64,000 nt of DNA from the NCBI RefSeq assembly GCF_900086715.1, contig NZ_FLKH01000011.1:186001-250000 (forward strand), given 5' to 3'. The translations under genes were made by a program, and so were the position numbers. Origin of the DNA: Gracilibacillus timonensis (GTDB lineage: Bacteria; Bacillota; Bacilli; Bacillales; Amphibacillaceae). The notes under the pieces were generated by a model, which had not been told where the DNA came from, did no database searches, and saw only the letters and a program-made list of their open reading frames with translations. Positions 7,832 to 17,617 of the stretch are shown one piece after another. Numbering within the stretch: the stretch's first letter is position 1; each line of letters begins with the position of its first letter.

Positions 7832-9574
7832 ATGAAAAAATGGTTTCATCGTTCTTTAAAAAATCAGCTCACTGTCTTTATCTTAGTAGTAGTATTAATC
7901 CCAGTCGGATTACTTGGCCTATTTTCCTATTTTATGACAGTACAAGTCTCAAAAGAGCGTGCAGTTGTCTCTGGTCAAGGTTCCATTAATCAACTAGAAG
8001 ATACGATGACATTTATAATTGATGATATTGAGAATATATCCGTATTTTTGATTGGTCACCAAGCCGTTCAGGATTATTTGAGCCACGAAGGTGATTTGTA
8101 TGCGGAACGAAGGGAAATATCTGGTTTTCTTTCAAATCTCGCTTTTTCTAAACGCTACATAGAAAACATTGTCATTACTCCTATCAATAATAATGAGCGC
8201 ATCGCTACATCCATAACAACAACAGAGCCGGAGTTGGATAAGGAGGATATGGCAGAGGGAAATTGGTGGTCAGTGAAAGAAAGAAACGATACGTTAGATG
8301 GAAAAAGGGATATGATTACCTTGATTCGCCCGGTAAGAAGCACACATAATTTTCGATTGTTAGGTTACCTCACGATAAGTCTTAGCCAAGAAGTCCTTGC
8401 CGAGTATTTAAATTCGATTGATCTGGAGTGGAATGGCTCGGTATTAATTATGAATGAAGAGAAGGTATTGGCAGCAAATAAACAAGAGGCAACTGCGGAT
8501 TTAGACGTTAGGACACTGAGCGAACAAGTACAAAAATGGACTAATAAAGATAGCTTTATCTATGAATCAGCTAAACAAAAGGCAACTGTATTCACTAGGA
8601 ATTTGCCAGAAGTCAACTGGAGTTTGGTGCAGGTCATTCCATTTCAGGAGTATAGTTCACAGAACCGTTATGTCTTGTGGTTAACTATTTATGCCGTCAT
8701 TTTGGCTGTGATATTAATTACCAGTTTGGTTATTTTTTTCATCGCAAAGGTATTTAAACCTTTAACTTCTTTAAAAGATTCTATTCAAAAATCAACACCA
8801 GGCGAGAAAATGAAAGCGGTTATTTCTAATGAGGATAATGAAATTGGTGATTTAATTACTAGTTATAATGACCTGAATGCGAGAATTGCGATGCTAATGG
8901 ATGAAGTGAGGAAGAATGAGTCGTTGAAGCGAACGGTTGATATGCAAGCGTTGCAATCGCAAATCAATCCACATTTTCTATATAATACATTGGCATCTGT
9001 GCATTGGATTGCTTTGAGCACCAAATCAAATGATATTGCAAAGGTCGTTTCCCATTTAAGCAGTTTTTTACGGTTTAGTTTAAATAAAGGAAATGAGTAT
9101 TGCACGGTGGAGCAAGAGGTAGGAAACCTTGTTCATTATTTAGAAATATTAAAAATACGTTATCCGAATAGCTTTCAACTCCATTTAGACATTCCGGAAG
9201 AAGTAAAACAATATGCCATGCTAAAATTAGTATTACAGCCCTTAATTGAAAATAGTATCACACACGGATTTTTTTCTGTTGATGATTATGATGGTAATAT
9301 TGAACTGGCCATTAGGAAAGAGGGAAGCAATTTATTTTTTGTGGTGAGGGACAATGGAACGGGGATATCAACGGAATCATTAGATCAAATAAAACAGCAA
9401 TTTAAAGAGGATCAGGAGACCGAAGTCGTTGTTGGGAAAAATTATGGGTTGCGAAATGTCAATTTACGGTTAATCTTACATTATGGTATCAGATCGGGCC
9501 TGCAAATTGATAGTAAGCAGCAAGGGGGAACGGTAGTTTATTTTTCTATTCCTATACAAGGGGTGAGAGAATGA
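7832..9574 (+). CDS. YesM-type sensor histidine kinase
   Basis: About 580 residues. The ATG at 7832 is preferred over the frame start at 7754 because MKKWFHRSLKNQ immediately precedes the first membrane helix and AAAAAGG lies upstream; the earlier ATG lacks a ribosome-binding site. The layout is a TM helix (~10-35), an extracellular dCache-like sensor (~40-285), a second TM (~290-312), HAMP (~313-370), the His_kinase motif SQINPHFLYNTL with His-381, and an HATPase domain with LQPLIENSITHG and DNGTGIS. This family detects oligosaccharides and phosphorylates a YesN-type regulator. It overlaps the regulator gene by four bases, giving tight coupling. Confidence 0.93.
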   Translation: MKKWFHRSLKNQLTVFILVVVLIPVGLLGLFSYFMTVQVSKERAVVSGQGSINQLEDTMTFIIDDIENISVFLIGHQAVQDYLSHEGDLYAERREISGFLSNLAFSKRYIENIVITPINNNERIATSITTTEPELDKEDMAEGNWWSVKERNDTLDGKRDMITLIRPVRSTHNFRLLGYLTISLSQEVLAEYLNSIDLEWNGSVLIMNEEKVLAANKQEATADLDVRTLSEQVQKWTNKDSFIYESAKQKATVFTRNLPEVNWSLVQVIPFQEYSSQNRYVLWLTIYAVILAVILITSLVIFFIAKVFKPLTSLKDSIQKSTPGEKMKAVISNEDNEIGDLITSYNDLNARIAMLMDEVRKNESLKRTVDMQALQSQINPHFLYNTLASVHWIALSTKSNDIAKVVSHLSSFLRFSLNKGNEYCTVEQEVGNLVHYLEILKIRYPNSFQLHLDIPEEVKQYAMLKLVLQPLIENSITHGFFSVDDYDGNIELAIRKEGSNLFFVVRDNGTGISTESLDQIKQQFKEDQETEVVVGKNYGLRNVNLRLILHYGIRSGLQIDSKQQGGTVVYFSIPIQGVRE

Positions 9575-11073
9575 AGGTATTAATTGCAGATGATGAAGTG
9601 ATTATCAGAGAGGGCATGTCTAACGTCATTCCTTGGGATGACTATGGTTTTCGTTTATTACCTCCCGCTTCTTCTGCAGAGGAAGTGATCCAGCAATTAG
9701 AGGAGGGCGTGATTCCAGATATTTTGATCACAGACATTCGGATGAAGGGAATGACAGGACTAGAATTAGTCTCGTATATTACTAAACAGCATTATCCGGT
9801 CGAGTCTATTCTGTTGACCGGTTATGATGATTTTGAATATACCCAAGAGGCTATCCGACAAAGTGTCTGTGATTACTTATTAAAAACGAGCTCCCCTGAT
9901 GAGATCATTGCGGCTGTTAACCGTGCCAAGTCTAGACTGGAAAGAGTAAGGGAATACGATCAGTTAAAAGAGTCAGAGGGAGAGCGTATGGTTATTGAAT
10001 TATTGAAAGAGGCGATCTCTAATCGATCCACGACTTGGGATTATCGTTCGTTCGTTGAAGCAATGCCATTTTTAGAAAATCCTCCCTATCAACTTCTGAT
10101 GATAGATGTGGATGAAGACCCTCATCAACTTCAAGCCAGCGAGAAATTATGGAATAGTTATATCGAGGGCAAATGGTTTATCTATTATAATCAAATATTG
10201 ATATTGGTGAGACGAAAAGAGTATCTCAAAGATGATTATCTTTTGCAAATTGCTTCCCGAAAAATACATGAGATCTATCACAAACCAATGATGATGAGCA
10301 CGGTAGTTAGTTCTTTAAATCAATTGCCAGCATTATATCAGCAATTACTTTCTTTTTTGCCCTATCAAAGGATCCTGCTAAACGATCGAATGATTACCGA
10401 GAAGAATATTACAAATAGGCATGGTATTCCTTATACAGAGCGGATGGTGATACATAAAGAAGAACTCCTTCACTGTTTGAAAGAGGGGGATGAAGAAAAG
10501 CTTCGACAATGGATTGAGGATTTTGTGGGTTGGTTAATGAATCATCCCGAGGCAACACCAGAATCTATTCAATTCTACGTTCAACATTTATATATTGAAA
10601 GCATCCGTTCTATGAATCAATTCGTCGAGGAAAAACAGCCGGAAAAGTACGAATCGATTCCACCGTTCCAACAGTGGTTCCAACAACCAAAGCAAGAATT
10701 GTTTGTACGATTATCTATGATTATGTCCAACTTTAGGTCGGATTACCATAAACGGACTGACTATGTAGAATATGCGATGTCTTATATGGAGAACCATTTA
10801 GGAGAGCCGCTCTCATTAAGGGAAGTTGCTGAGACTATCCCAGTGCACCCAAACTATCTTAGTGAAGTGATCCGTAAGAAGACAGGCAAAGCCTATATGG
10901 AGCTTTTAACAGAATTACGTATTCACAAGGCGGCAGAATATTTGCAGTATACATCCATTAGTGTAAAAGAAATTACAGAATTAGTAGGATATAAGGATAG
11001 TAAATATTTCACAAAGATATTCAAACGCTTTTATCAAATGACACCAACTCGTTATCGGAGCAAGATTCAGTAG
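9571..11073 (+). CDS. YesN-type response regulator with AraC DNA-binding domain
   Basis: A 500-residue protein. The receiver domain (~1-120) has the acidic pocket DDE at 7-9, phosphoacceptor Asp-55 in ITDIRMKG, and Lys-105 in LLKTSS. A long middle region follows, and residues ~400-500 hold two AraC-type helix-turn-helix motifs (VHPNYLSEVIRKKTGK and LVGYKDSKYFTKIFKR). It is translated from ATGA overlapping the kinase stop. It should activate the ABC importer genes just downstream when the kinase senses extracellular sugar, as in related Yes and Lpl systems. Confidence 0.93.
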   Translation: MKVLIADDEVIIREGMSNVIPWDDYGFRLLPPASSAEEVIQQLEEGVIPDILITDIRMKGMTGLELVSYITKQHYPVESILLTGYDDFEYTQEAIRQSVCDYLLKTSSPDEIIAAVNRAKSRLERVREYDQLKESEGERMVIELLKEAISNRSTTWDYRSFVEAMPFLENPPYQLLMIDVDEDPHQLQASEKLWNSYIEGKWFIYYNQILILVRRKEYLKDDYLLQIASRKIHEIYHKPMMMSTVVSSLNQLPALYQQLLSFLPYQRILLNDRMITEKNITNRHGIPYTERMVIHKEELLHCLKEGDEEKLRQWIEDFVGWLMNHPEATPESIQFYVQHLYIESIRSMNQFVEEKQPEKYESIPPFQQWFQQPKQELFVRLSMIMSNFRSDYHKRTDYVEYAMSYMENHLGEPLSLREVAETIPVHPNYLSEVIRKKTGKAYMELLTELRIHKAAEYLQYTSISVKEITELVGYKDSKYFTKIFKRFYQMTPTRYRSKIQ

Positions 11074-11098
11074 TATAAATACAATGCTGTGTTTAATC

Positions 11099-11130
11099 AT
11101 GCCCGGACCCTTCCATGTTTGGGCATTTAT
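11099..11130 (+). terminator. Possible weak terminator after the response regulator
   Basis: ATGCCC/GGGCAT six-base-pair stem with a long loop followed by TTTAT. The pairing is short, so this may only attenuate read-through into the importer genes. Confidence 0.4.
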
Positions 11131-11242
11131 AATTGCTACCCGTGTGATTCCTTTTCTGTGTCTTTGCGTACTGATAAACATATGCAGAAAATAATATCTG
11201 TGATTTGTCACCCCTCACCTGTTAAATCCCTACCTTATTAAA

Positions 11243-11257
11243 ATGTAAGCGCTATTA
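11243..11257. promoter_or_regulatory. cre-like site upstream of the importer operon
   Basis: ATGTAAGCGCTATTA matches the CcpA consensus WTGNAANCGNWNNCW at all fixed positions except one. It lies about 40 nt upstream of the solute-binding-protein gene within the likely promoter, suggesting carbon catabolite repression. Confidence 0.6.
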
Positions 11258-11295
11258 TAAACTAGAGATAAGCAAAGAAAAAGGAGTGGTTCATA

Positions 11296-12597
11296 ATGAA
11301 AAGGATGCTTTTATGGTTTGTTATGCTTTTACTGATCTTGGCAGGATGTGGAGAATCAGATGAAGAAAGCGGTGGTAATAACACTGATTCTGATAATGTA
11401 ACCTTATCGATTTGGCATAACTTTGCTGGCGATGATTTGCGGGCAAAATCGGTGCGAGAAATGATTGCTCAATTTGAAGAGGATAACCCTAACGTAGCGA
11501 TTGATGAACAGGCTATTCCAGTGGACGGTTATCGCCAGCGAATAAGTACAGTTGCAGCTGCTGATGAATTACCAGATATTTTTTTAACGTATGCTGGTAG
11601 TTTTACGGATGAATTTCAGGAGAATGATTTAATCCAGCCGATTGATTCTTTATTTGAGGAGAATCCGGAATGGCGTGATGGTTTCTTGGCTGGTGCTTTA
11701 GATCCGTATGACTATGATGGAGAACTGTACTCGGCACCAGTTGCTATGTCAGCTACCTCGTTCTTATATTATAATCGTGATTTGTTTGAAGAGCACGATA
11801 TAGAGGTTCCACAAACATGGGAAGAACTTATCTCCACCATTGATTATTTTAATGAAAAGGATATTACCCCAATTGCTATGGGGAATAAAGCACCTTGGGT
11901 GGCACAATCTACGACATTCGGTGCGATTGCTGATCGGGTGACAGGAACGGATTGGTTTATGAACGCTGTTAATCAAGATGGAGCCAGTTTTACGGATCCT
12001 GAATTCATTGAGGCATTAGGATACTTTGAGGAACTTGTTGCACATAATGCCTATTCAGATGGAGCTAATAGTATGGATAATACACAGGCAGAGCAGCAAT
12101 TTGTGCAGGGCAATGCAGCGATGATGATTAATGGATCATGGACAATTAGCAGTTTGGTAGCGTCTGCTTCGGAGGAAGATTTAGAAAATATCGGTATTGC
12201 CACAGTACCTGAAATCGAAGGGGGATCTGGTTCTGGTAACACGATTACTGGTGGGCCAGGTGGCGGTTTTCTGCTAAATAGTAAAACAGAAGGGGAAGCG
12301 AAAGAAATAGCACTAGATCTTATCTATACGTTGAGTAATGAAGAGGCACAAAAAACAATTGCGGAAAGTGACTCCATGGTTATGTATAATTTGGAACTTG
12401 ATCGGGAAGTAGTAAATCCTTTGTTTTATGAGGCATTTAATTTGATTCAAGAGGTAGAATTTGCACCAGTTTATGATCTTTATATGACGTCGGCGGGTGC
12501 TGAGGCAGTAAATAATGGCTTGCAGGAAATTATGTTAGGTGGCGATGTGGAGTCCATTGCGGAGAACATTCAGCAGGCAGAAGCGGGAAATCAGTAA
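11296..12597 (+). CDS. ABC sugar importer, solute-binding lipoprotein (family 1)
   Basis: A 433-residue exported lipoprotein. The signal peptide is basic then hydrophobic and ends in the lipobox LAGC with Cys-18. An acidic, Asn-rich linker follows, then a family 1 extracellular solute-binding fold (VTLSIWHNFAGDD near residue 35). It captures an oligosaccharide at the outer membrane face and delivers it to the two permeases downstream. The ribosome-binding site is AAAGGAG. The upstream YesM/YesN pair and a cre-like site indicate induction by substrate and repression by preferred carbon. The exact sugar is unknown. Confidence 0.92.
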   Translation: MKRMLLWFVMLLLILAGCGESDEESGGNNTDSDNVTLSIWHNFAGDDLRAKSVREMIAQFEEDNPNVAIDEQAIPVDGYRQRISTVAAADELPDIFLTYAGSFTDEFQENDLIQPIDSLFEENPEWRDGFLAGALDPYDYDGELYSAPVAMSATSFLYYNRDLFEEHDIEVPQTWEELISTIDYFNEKDITPIAMGNKAPWVAQSTTFGAIADRVTGTDWFMNAVNQDGASFTDPEFIEALGYFEELVAHNAYSDGANSMDNTQAEQQFVQGNAAMMINGSWTISSLVASASEEDLENIGIATVPEIEGGSGSGNTITGGPGGGFLLNSKTEGEAKEIALDLIYTLSNEEAQKTIAESDSMVMYNLELDREVVNPLFYEAFNLIQEVEFAPVYDLYMTSAGAEAVNNGLQEIMLGGDVESIAENIQQAEAGNQ

Positions 12598-12669
12598 TGA
12601 AAGAATTCCAACAGTGGACGGTTTCCGCTGTTGGATAGTAATTGCCTCGTAAGGAAAGGAAGGGATCGT

Positions 12670-13560
12670 ATGCAATCAAAAGTAAAATTAACGGGTTTAT
12701 TGACCATAACACTACTCCCGGCCCTTTTCATTTATAGTTTCTTTGTCATTATTCCAATTTTCTGGTCGTCTTACTACGGCTTTTTTGAATGGACAGGGTT
12801 AGGCGATACTACTTTTATTGGTTTGCAGAATTATTTGGAGGTTATTCAAAGCCCTATCTTCTGGAAAGCCTTTAAGAATAATTTGATTATTGTTGCTGCC
12901 TCTGTGCTTGGTCAAGTGCCAATAGCATTAGGACTGGCCTTGTTACTAAGAAAAAGTAATATGTTTCAACGCTTTGTTCGTTCTGCCGTTTTCTTACCTA
13001 TGGTCATTTCCACGGTAGTAGTAGGATTGATTTGGGGTTATATCTTTGATCCAGAGTTGGGAGTAGTTAACACAGTACTTCGAACGATTGGATTGGAGTC
13101 TTGGACAAGGGCTTGGCTGTCTGACCCATCCGTAAATATGTATGCCGTTTCGGTTCCGATTATCTGGAACTATATTGGCCCCTACTTAATCATTTTTATA
13201 GCGGCGATTCAAAATATTCCTGGAGAAATTGAAGAGGCGGCCATTCTTGATGGGGCATTAGGCTGGCGTAAATTAGTGTATATTATTTTGCCAAACATGT
13301 GGGGAACGATCAAGGTGGTCATTGTCCTTTGTATCTCTGGGAGTTTGAAGGCCTTTGATCAAGTCTTTGTCATGACCGGCGGTGGACCGGCGCAGTCTAC
13401 TGAAATTTTAGCCACTTACATGTACAATAACACCTTTCTTGTGTATCGTTATGGTTTTGGTTCCGCTATATCTACGATGATAATTATTTTGAGCATGATT
13501 TTGATTGTCATCAGCCAGATATTCATGCGCAGAAAAGATGCTGCAGGAGGAGGTATCTAG
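12670..13560 (+). CDS. ABC sugar importer permease (MalF/UgpA type)
   Basis: A 296-residue membrane protein with six predicted helices. The ATG at 12670 is preferred to an upstream in-frame TTG at 12631 because AGGAAAGGAAGGG directly precedes it. The ATPase-docking EAA loop is present as EEAAILDGALGWRKLVYIILP. It abuts the next permease gene without a gap. The two permeases would form the channel for the sugar bound by the upstream lipoprotein. Confidence 0.93.
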   Translation: MQSKVKLTGLLTITLLPALFIYSFFVIIPIFWSSYYGFFEWTGLGDTTFIGLQNYLEVIQSPIFWKAFKNNLIIVAASVLGQVPIALGLALLLRKSNMFQRFVRSAVFLPMVISTVVVGLIWGYIFDPELGVVNTVLRTIGLESWTRAWLSDPSVNMYAVSVPIIWNYIGPYLIIFIAAIQNIPGEIEEAAILDGALGWRKLVYIILPNMWGTIKVVIVLCISGSLKAFDQVFVMTGGGPAQSTEILATYMYNNTFLVYRYGFGSAISTMIIILSMILIVISQIFMRRKDAAGGGI

Positions 13561-14430
13561 ATGAGTACAGAAGTTTATCAAAAGAAGGCTTCGTCTAGTG
13601 TTTTCATTAAAGAATCCTTGTTTAAAATTCTGAAGTTTGGGTTCTTAACTGTTTTTTCGTTACTGATGATTTATCCATTGTATTGGTTGATCACTAGCTC
13701 AGTAAAGACAAACGAGGAATTTTTTTCTCAACCATATTCTTTTCCTACCAAAATAGAATGGGAGAATTTTCAACGGGCCTGGGAAGTAGCTGGGCTTGGT
13801 CAAGCAATGATTAATTCGGTAATAGTGACCATTGCAGGAACTATATTAACAGTGTTTCTTGGTGCTTTAACGGCATATGTATTGTCCCGGTATTCATTTA
13901 AGTTCAAAGGTTTTTTGATGGTATTCTTTTTATTGGGGATGTTAATTCCAGTGCATAGCACATTAGTGCCTTTGTTTACGATGATGAACGAGGTAGGCTT
14001 GCTGGACACATATTGGGCACTCATTCTGCCCTATACAGCTTTTGAGCTTCCAGTTGCCATCTTTTTAACAATGGCTTATATGGGCACGATTCCCAAAGAA
14101 TTAGAAGAAGCTGCGGTTATAGATGGCAGTGGCTATTGGGGAATATTTTTTCGGGTAATGCTGCCTTTAAGTGTACCTGCCATGTCTACTGTTGCAATCC
14201 TGGCATTTCTGCGCTATTGGAATGAATTTGTTTTCGCATTGGTATTTATTAATGACAGTTCACTTAAAACGTTGCCATTAAGTCTGGCGATTTTTTCGGA
14301 TGGGTTTAGTACGGATTATGCCCTGACCATGGCTGCTATGACGATTGCGGTTGTTCCGACAATAGTGATGTATCTTATTTTTCAGGAGCAGATTATGAAA
14401 GGGATGGTAGATGGATCGGTCAAGGGATAA
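13561..14430 (+). CDS. ABC sugar importer permease (MalG/UgpE type)
   Basis: A 289-residue inner-membrane permease with about six helices. The EAA motif reads LEEAAVIDGSGYWGIFFRVMLP. The ATG immediately follows the stop of the partner permease, so translation is coupled. No ATPase gene is nearby; a shared MsmX-type ATPase elsewhere is likely. Its neighbours identify it as the second channel subunit of the YesM/YesN-linked importer. Confidence 0.93.
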   Translation: MSTEVYQKKASSSVFIKESLFKILKFGFLTVFSLLMIYPLYWLITSSVKTNEEFFSQPYSFPTKIEWENFQRAWEVAGLGQAMINSVIVTIAGTILTVFLGALTAYVLSRYSFKFKGFLMVFFLLGMLIPVHSTLVPLFTMMNEVGLLDTYWALILPYTAFELPVAIFLTMAYMGTIPKELEEAAVIDGSGYWGIFFRVMLPLSVPAMSTVAILAFLRYWNEFVFALVFINDSSLKTLPLSLAIFSDGFSTDYALTMAAMTIAVVPTIVMYLIFQEQIMKGMVDGSVKG

Positions 14431-14451
14431 TAAAGAAAGGAAAGGTGACAA

Positions 14452-15063
14452 ATGGATACGTTTCTGTCTAAATACGCAATTGTTATTCAAACGATTTATT
14501 GGTTTGCTTATTTACAAATGCTATGGCTGATTTTTTCTTTGGCAGGGTTGGTTGTATTTGGTGTGTTTCCTGCTACATATGCGCTACTGAGTGTATGGAA
14601 ACAGGAATCGCTCACTTCTAAACAGACCTTTCAAATCTTCCGTGAGGTTTTTCGTCGTTCCTTCTTTGTAATGAATGGAGCGGGCATTCTATATGGTGTG
14701 ATGGCGGGTTTGATTAGTATGAATTTGCTTTTTATAGAAGCTGTTTATATAAGGTTGCTTGTCTTGGCTTTCCTTGGCTTGATTTTCTTGAGTATCGTTC
14801 ATTTTTTGCAATACTTTGAACGTGATAAGCCACTTATCCATCAAGTGAAGCGTGCTTTTTTACTTCTATGGATGCTTCCGAAAAGCAACGTAGGACATAT
14901 GGGCGTGTTGGTAGGTATGTTGCTATTAGTTGCATTTATGCCTGGACTTGCTCTTTTCTTTGGGATGAGTGCAGCTATGTTTTTGGTTAATAAAATTGGA
15001 TATTCTAAAGAAAGTGAGCAGTTGCAGCATAAATTGAAGACACACCAGCTTTCTGCTACTTAG
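14452..15063 (+). CDS. YesL-like DUF624 membrane protein
   Basis: A 203-residue protein with about five membrane segments and the family-typical N-terminal region FGVFPATYALLSVWKQ. Members of this DUF624/YesL family are habitually encoded with YesM/YesN and Lpl-type importers, but their biochemical role is not established. It starts 21 nt after the permease stop behind GAAAGGAAAGG, so it is the last gene of this importer operon. A role in sensing or assembling the importer is only inference. Confidence 0.85.
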   Translation: MDTFLSKYAIVIQTIYWFAYLQMLWLIFSLAGLVVFGVFPATYALLSVWKQESLTSKQTFQIFREVFRRSFFVMNGAGILYGVMAGLISMNLLFIEAVYIRLLVLAFLGLIFLSIVHFLQYFERDKPLIHQVKRAFLLLWMLPKSNVGHMGVLVGMLLLVAFMPGLALFFGMSAAMFLVNKIGYSKESEQLQHKLKTHQLSAT

Positions 15064-15150
15064 TAGTGGAAAACGGAATGATCCATTTAGACATTTCCTT
15101 ATCTGTCGAATCTATATAAGTTAGCGATCTCACTTTCGCAAGCAATCCTG

Positions 15151-15179
15151 TTGACTCTTCATTCCTCACCTTGTATGTT
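15151..15179 (+). promoter_or_regulatory. Promoter of the interrupted symporter gene
   Basis: TTGACT (15151-15156), 17-nt spacer, TATGTT (15174-15179), about 90 nt upstream of the symporter ATG. Good spacing and a conserved -35. Confidence 0.55.
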
Positions 15180-15270
15180 AGAAGAGATTAATCATAGTAT
15201 TTTTGTATGAATTAAAGTGTTAAATGAGCAATCTATTAGGACATACGATACAGTGGAGGAGGAACGATTC

Positions 15271-16488
15271 ATGAAGCGGATTTGGCAAGGCTATATCGTT
15301 GCACCACTTATTTTAAAAATATCGATTGCCCTCATTTTAGGTGTTGGTGTTGGTTTGATTTTTGGAGAGGATGCAGCAGTATTAGCGCCATTTGGTGATC
15401 TTTTGCTTCGTTTACTCACCTTTCTCATCATCCCGCTCATTTTATTCACACTAATCGTTGGGGTGAATTAAACAAATATTGGGAATTTAGGACGGATGGG
15501 CGGAAAGGTATTTCTCTATTATCTGCTTACTTCTGCTGTAGCCATCGCTGTTGGAATTGCAGTTGCTAGTATTTTTTCTCCAGGGACAGGGATGACGCTG
15601 GATACAGATCAGGAATTCGAAGTGCCAGACAATCCTGGTATTACAAGTGTTCTGTTAAATATTGTGCCAGAAAATATTGTAACTGCCTTTAGCGAACTAA
15701 ATCTTTTGGGAATCATTTTCACCGCGCTTGTTTTCGGGATCGCAATCGCTGCTCTGAGATCTTCTGAAAGCCATAAGGAGCTTGGAGAATCTGTTTATCA
15801 AGTCATAGATGGATTAAACGAAGCAACCTTAAAGATTATGAAGGTTATATTGCAATATATCCCGGTTGGTATATTTGCTATCATTGCAGAAACGGTTGGT
15901 GATCAAGGTGCAGATACATTGCTAGAATTAGGAAGTATGGTTGTCGTTCTCTATATTGCATTAATCGTTCAGGTCGGATTTTATATGATGTTCATGTTTC
16001 TAACAAAAGTACCACTGAAAACATTTTTTACCCATGCGCGTACGCCGATGATTACCGCTTTTGTTACACAAAGTAGTTCGGGATCTCTCCCCTTGACATT
16101 AAATGCAGCTAGAGACATGGGACTTTCCAAAAGTCTTTATGGATTTAGTCTTCCATTGGGTGCAACGATAAACATGGATGGAGCTGCCATGCGTATTGCC
16201 GTATCCGCCGTATTTGCCGCCAATATTATTGGTGATCCGTTGAGCTATATAGAAATGCTGCAGGTCGTATTGATCGGAACATTAGCCTCGATCGGAACAG
16301 CTGGTATTCCAGGTGCAGGTATTGTGATGATTGCTACCGTATTTGTGCAGGTAGGTCTGCCCATGGAAGCAGTCGCCCTTCTTACCGCAGTAGACGCCCT
16401 GATTGGAATGGGGTGTACAGCGCTGAATGTCACTGGTGACTTGGTCGGTACATCTATTATTGACAAATCAGAAAAGAAGCGGAAATGA
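15271..16488 (+). pseudogene. Dicarboxylate/amino-acid:cation symporter (DAACS) with one in-frame stop
   Basis: A full-length sodium:dicarboxylate (GltP/DctA-like) symporter of about 405 codons broken by a TAA at 15469-15471. The upstream part (MKRIWQGYIVAPLILK to LIVGVN) and the downstream part (from ATG 15496, GRMGGKVFLYYL) are in the same frame with nothing else changed. A CAA-to-TAA change at a glutamine codon would explain it. The re-entrant and TM7/TM8 motifs are intact (TQSSSGSLPLTLNAA, NMDGAAMRIAVSA, AGIPGAGIVM, DALIGMGCTALNVTGD). The start ATG follows GGAGGAGG. The defect could be a recent nonsense mutation, read-through, or a base-call error. Confidence 0.85.
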
Positions 16489-16588
16489 AGTAGTGGTTAA
16501 ACGATGGTATATCGTTTGCAATAAATGGTTACACGACAAAGTAATCATCTTCCAATAAAAAATATTCACGAAATAAGAAAAAGCTATA

Positions 16589-16656
16589 AATAACCTAACC
16601 TTCTAATAGCCTAAGGAATAGATATTGATCCATAGGAGGTTAGGTTATTTTCTTTT
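16589..16656 (+). terminator. Terminator after the symporter gene
   Basis: A 13-bp perfect stem AATAACCTAACCT/AGGTTAGGTTATT closes a loop of about 35 nt and runs into TTTCTTTTT. The stem is strong and the T tract convincing; the long loop is unusual. Confidence 0.7.
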
Positions 16657-16669
16657 TGCATGTCTTTTT

Positions 16670-16688
16670 ATTAATGATTATCGTTAAT
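16670..16688. promoter_or_regulatory. Palindromic operator candidate, Fur-box-like
   Basis: The 19-bp stretch centred on TTAATGATTATCGTTAA is an interrupted palindrome and agrees with the 19-bp Fur consensus at about 14 positions. It lies about 70 nt upstream of the DUF2975 gene. It could equally be the operator of the XRE regulator encoded downstream. Confidence 0.35.
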
Positions 16689-16759
16689 TGTTTATTGAAT
16701 AATATAAAATAAACCGTTATTATCAAAATAATCAACAAACGAAAAGAGGATGATTATAT

Positions 16760-17386
16760 ATGGTTAAGAAAAAAGTAAGTCAGCTGCTGCCTCAACGTTC
16801 TGGAAGAATGATAACGTTACTCAATGTTGTCAAGTGGTTTACGCTTGTGTTTTTAGTCTATACCATAGGAGAAGCAATTTGGTCTTTGTTTCTGCCTGCC
16901 TCTGCATTTGAGGCGGAATCGGGTGTGAATGCTTGGCGTATCGATGGACCAGTAGTTGGAAATCTGTTATTTAGTGCATATATTCCTTTTGATATTCTAC
17001 TATTTGTCGGTCAGGATTATTTCGAGGCGAAACATGCCTTTATTACCTATGTGTTTTTTAACGGATTAACCTTTTCCCTCCCGCTCTTGTACGGAATTCG
17101 GCAAATAAAAACGATACTAGCCTCTATTGTGGAGGGTCGTACCCCTTTCTCTGATCAGAATGTGAAATGTTTACAACGGTTAGCCCTTGTTTTGTTTTTA
17201 TATGGAATTTTTGGAAAACTCATTATCAACCTTGCTATGTCCGTGTTTGTAACTCAAATTGTGAGTATCAGTCTCTCGATGATTATTAGTTATTCTGCCC
17301 TGATTGCAGGTTTATTATTTTTTGTTGTGGCGCAAATCTTCCAATATGGAACTTATTTGCAAAAAGAAATGGATGAAACGGTGTGA
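16760..17386 (+). CDS. DUF2975 membrane protein (YoaS-like)
   Basis: A 208-residue protein with four predicted membrane segments (roughly 20-40, 70-100, 130-155 and 170-195), matching the DUF2975 family in size and topology. In Bacillus the family occurs next to a small XRE repressor (yozG-yoaS), and the same pair is seen here with a 6-nt gap. The start ATG follows AAAAGAGGATG. The function is not known; the pairing suggests a membrane protein that modulates its partner regulator. Confidence 0.8.
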   Translation: MVKKKVSQLLPQRSGRMITLLNVVKWFTLVFLVYTIGEAIWSLFLPASAFEAESGVNAWRIDGPVVGNLLFSAYIPFDILLFVGQDYFEAKHAFITYVFFNGLTFSLPLLYGIRQIKTILASIVEGRTPFSDQNVKCLQRLALVLFLYGIFGKLIINLAMSVFVTQIVSISLSMIISYSALIAGLLFFVVAQIFQYGTYLQKEMDETV

Positions 17387-17392
17387 TGAAAG

Positions 17393-17617
17393 ATGGCGAT
17401 TATTGTTAGATTAGATCGTATGCTAGCTGAGCGGAAAATGAAATTAAATGATTTGGCAAGGATCACGGGAATTTCCAATGTTAATCTTTCTAAATTAAAA
17501 ACAGGCAACGTTAAAGCGATACGATTCTCGACATTGGAAGCTATTTGTAAGACATTGCGTTGCCAGCCGGGTGATATATTGGAATATACAGAAGATGAAG
17601 AACAGGATGAGGCATAA
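17393..17617 (+). CDS. Small XRE-family repressor (YozG-like)
   Basis: A 74-residue single-domain helix-turn-helix protein of the Cro/C1 type: LNDLARITGISNVNLSKLKTG is the HTH and IRFSTLEAICKTLRCQPGDILEY the closing helices. The tail is short and acidic. It starts 6 nt after the DUF2975 gene, so the two are co-translated. It probably autoregulates the pair; the palindrome at 16670-16688 is a candidate site. Confidence 0.88.
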   Translation: MAIIVRLDRMLAERKMKLNDLARITGISNVNLSKLKTGNVKAIRFSTLEAICKTLRCQPGDILEYTEDEEQDEA

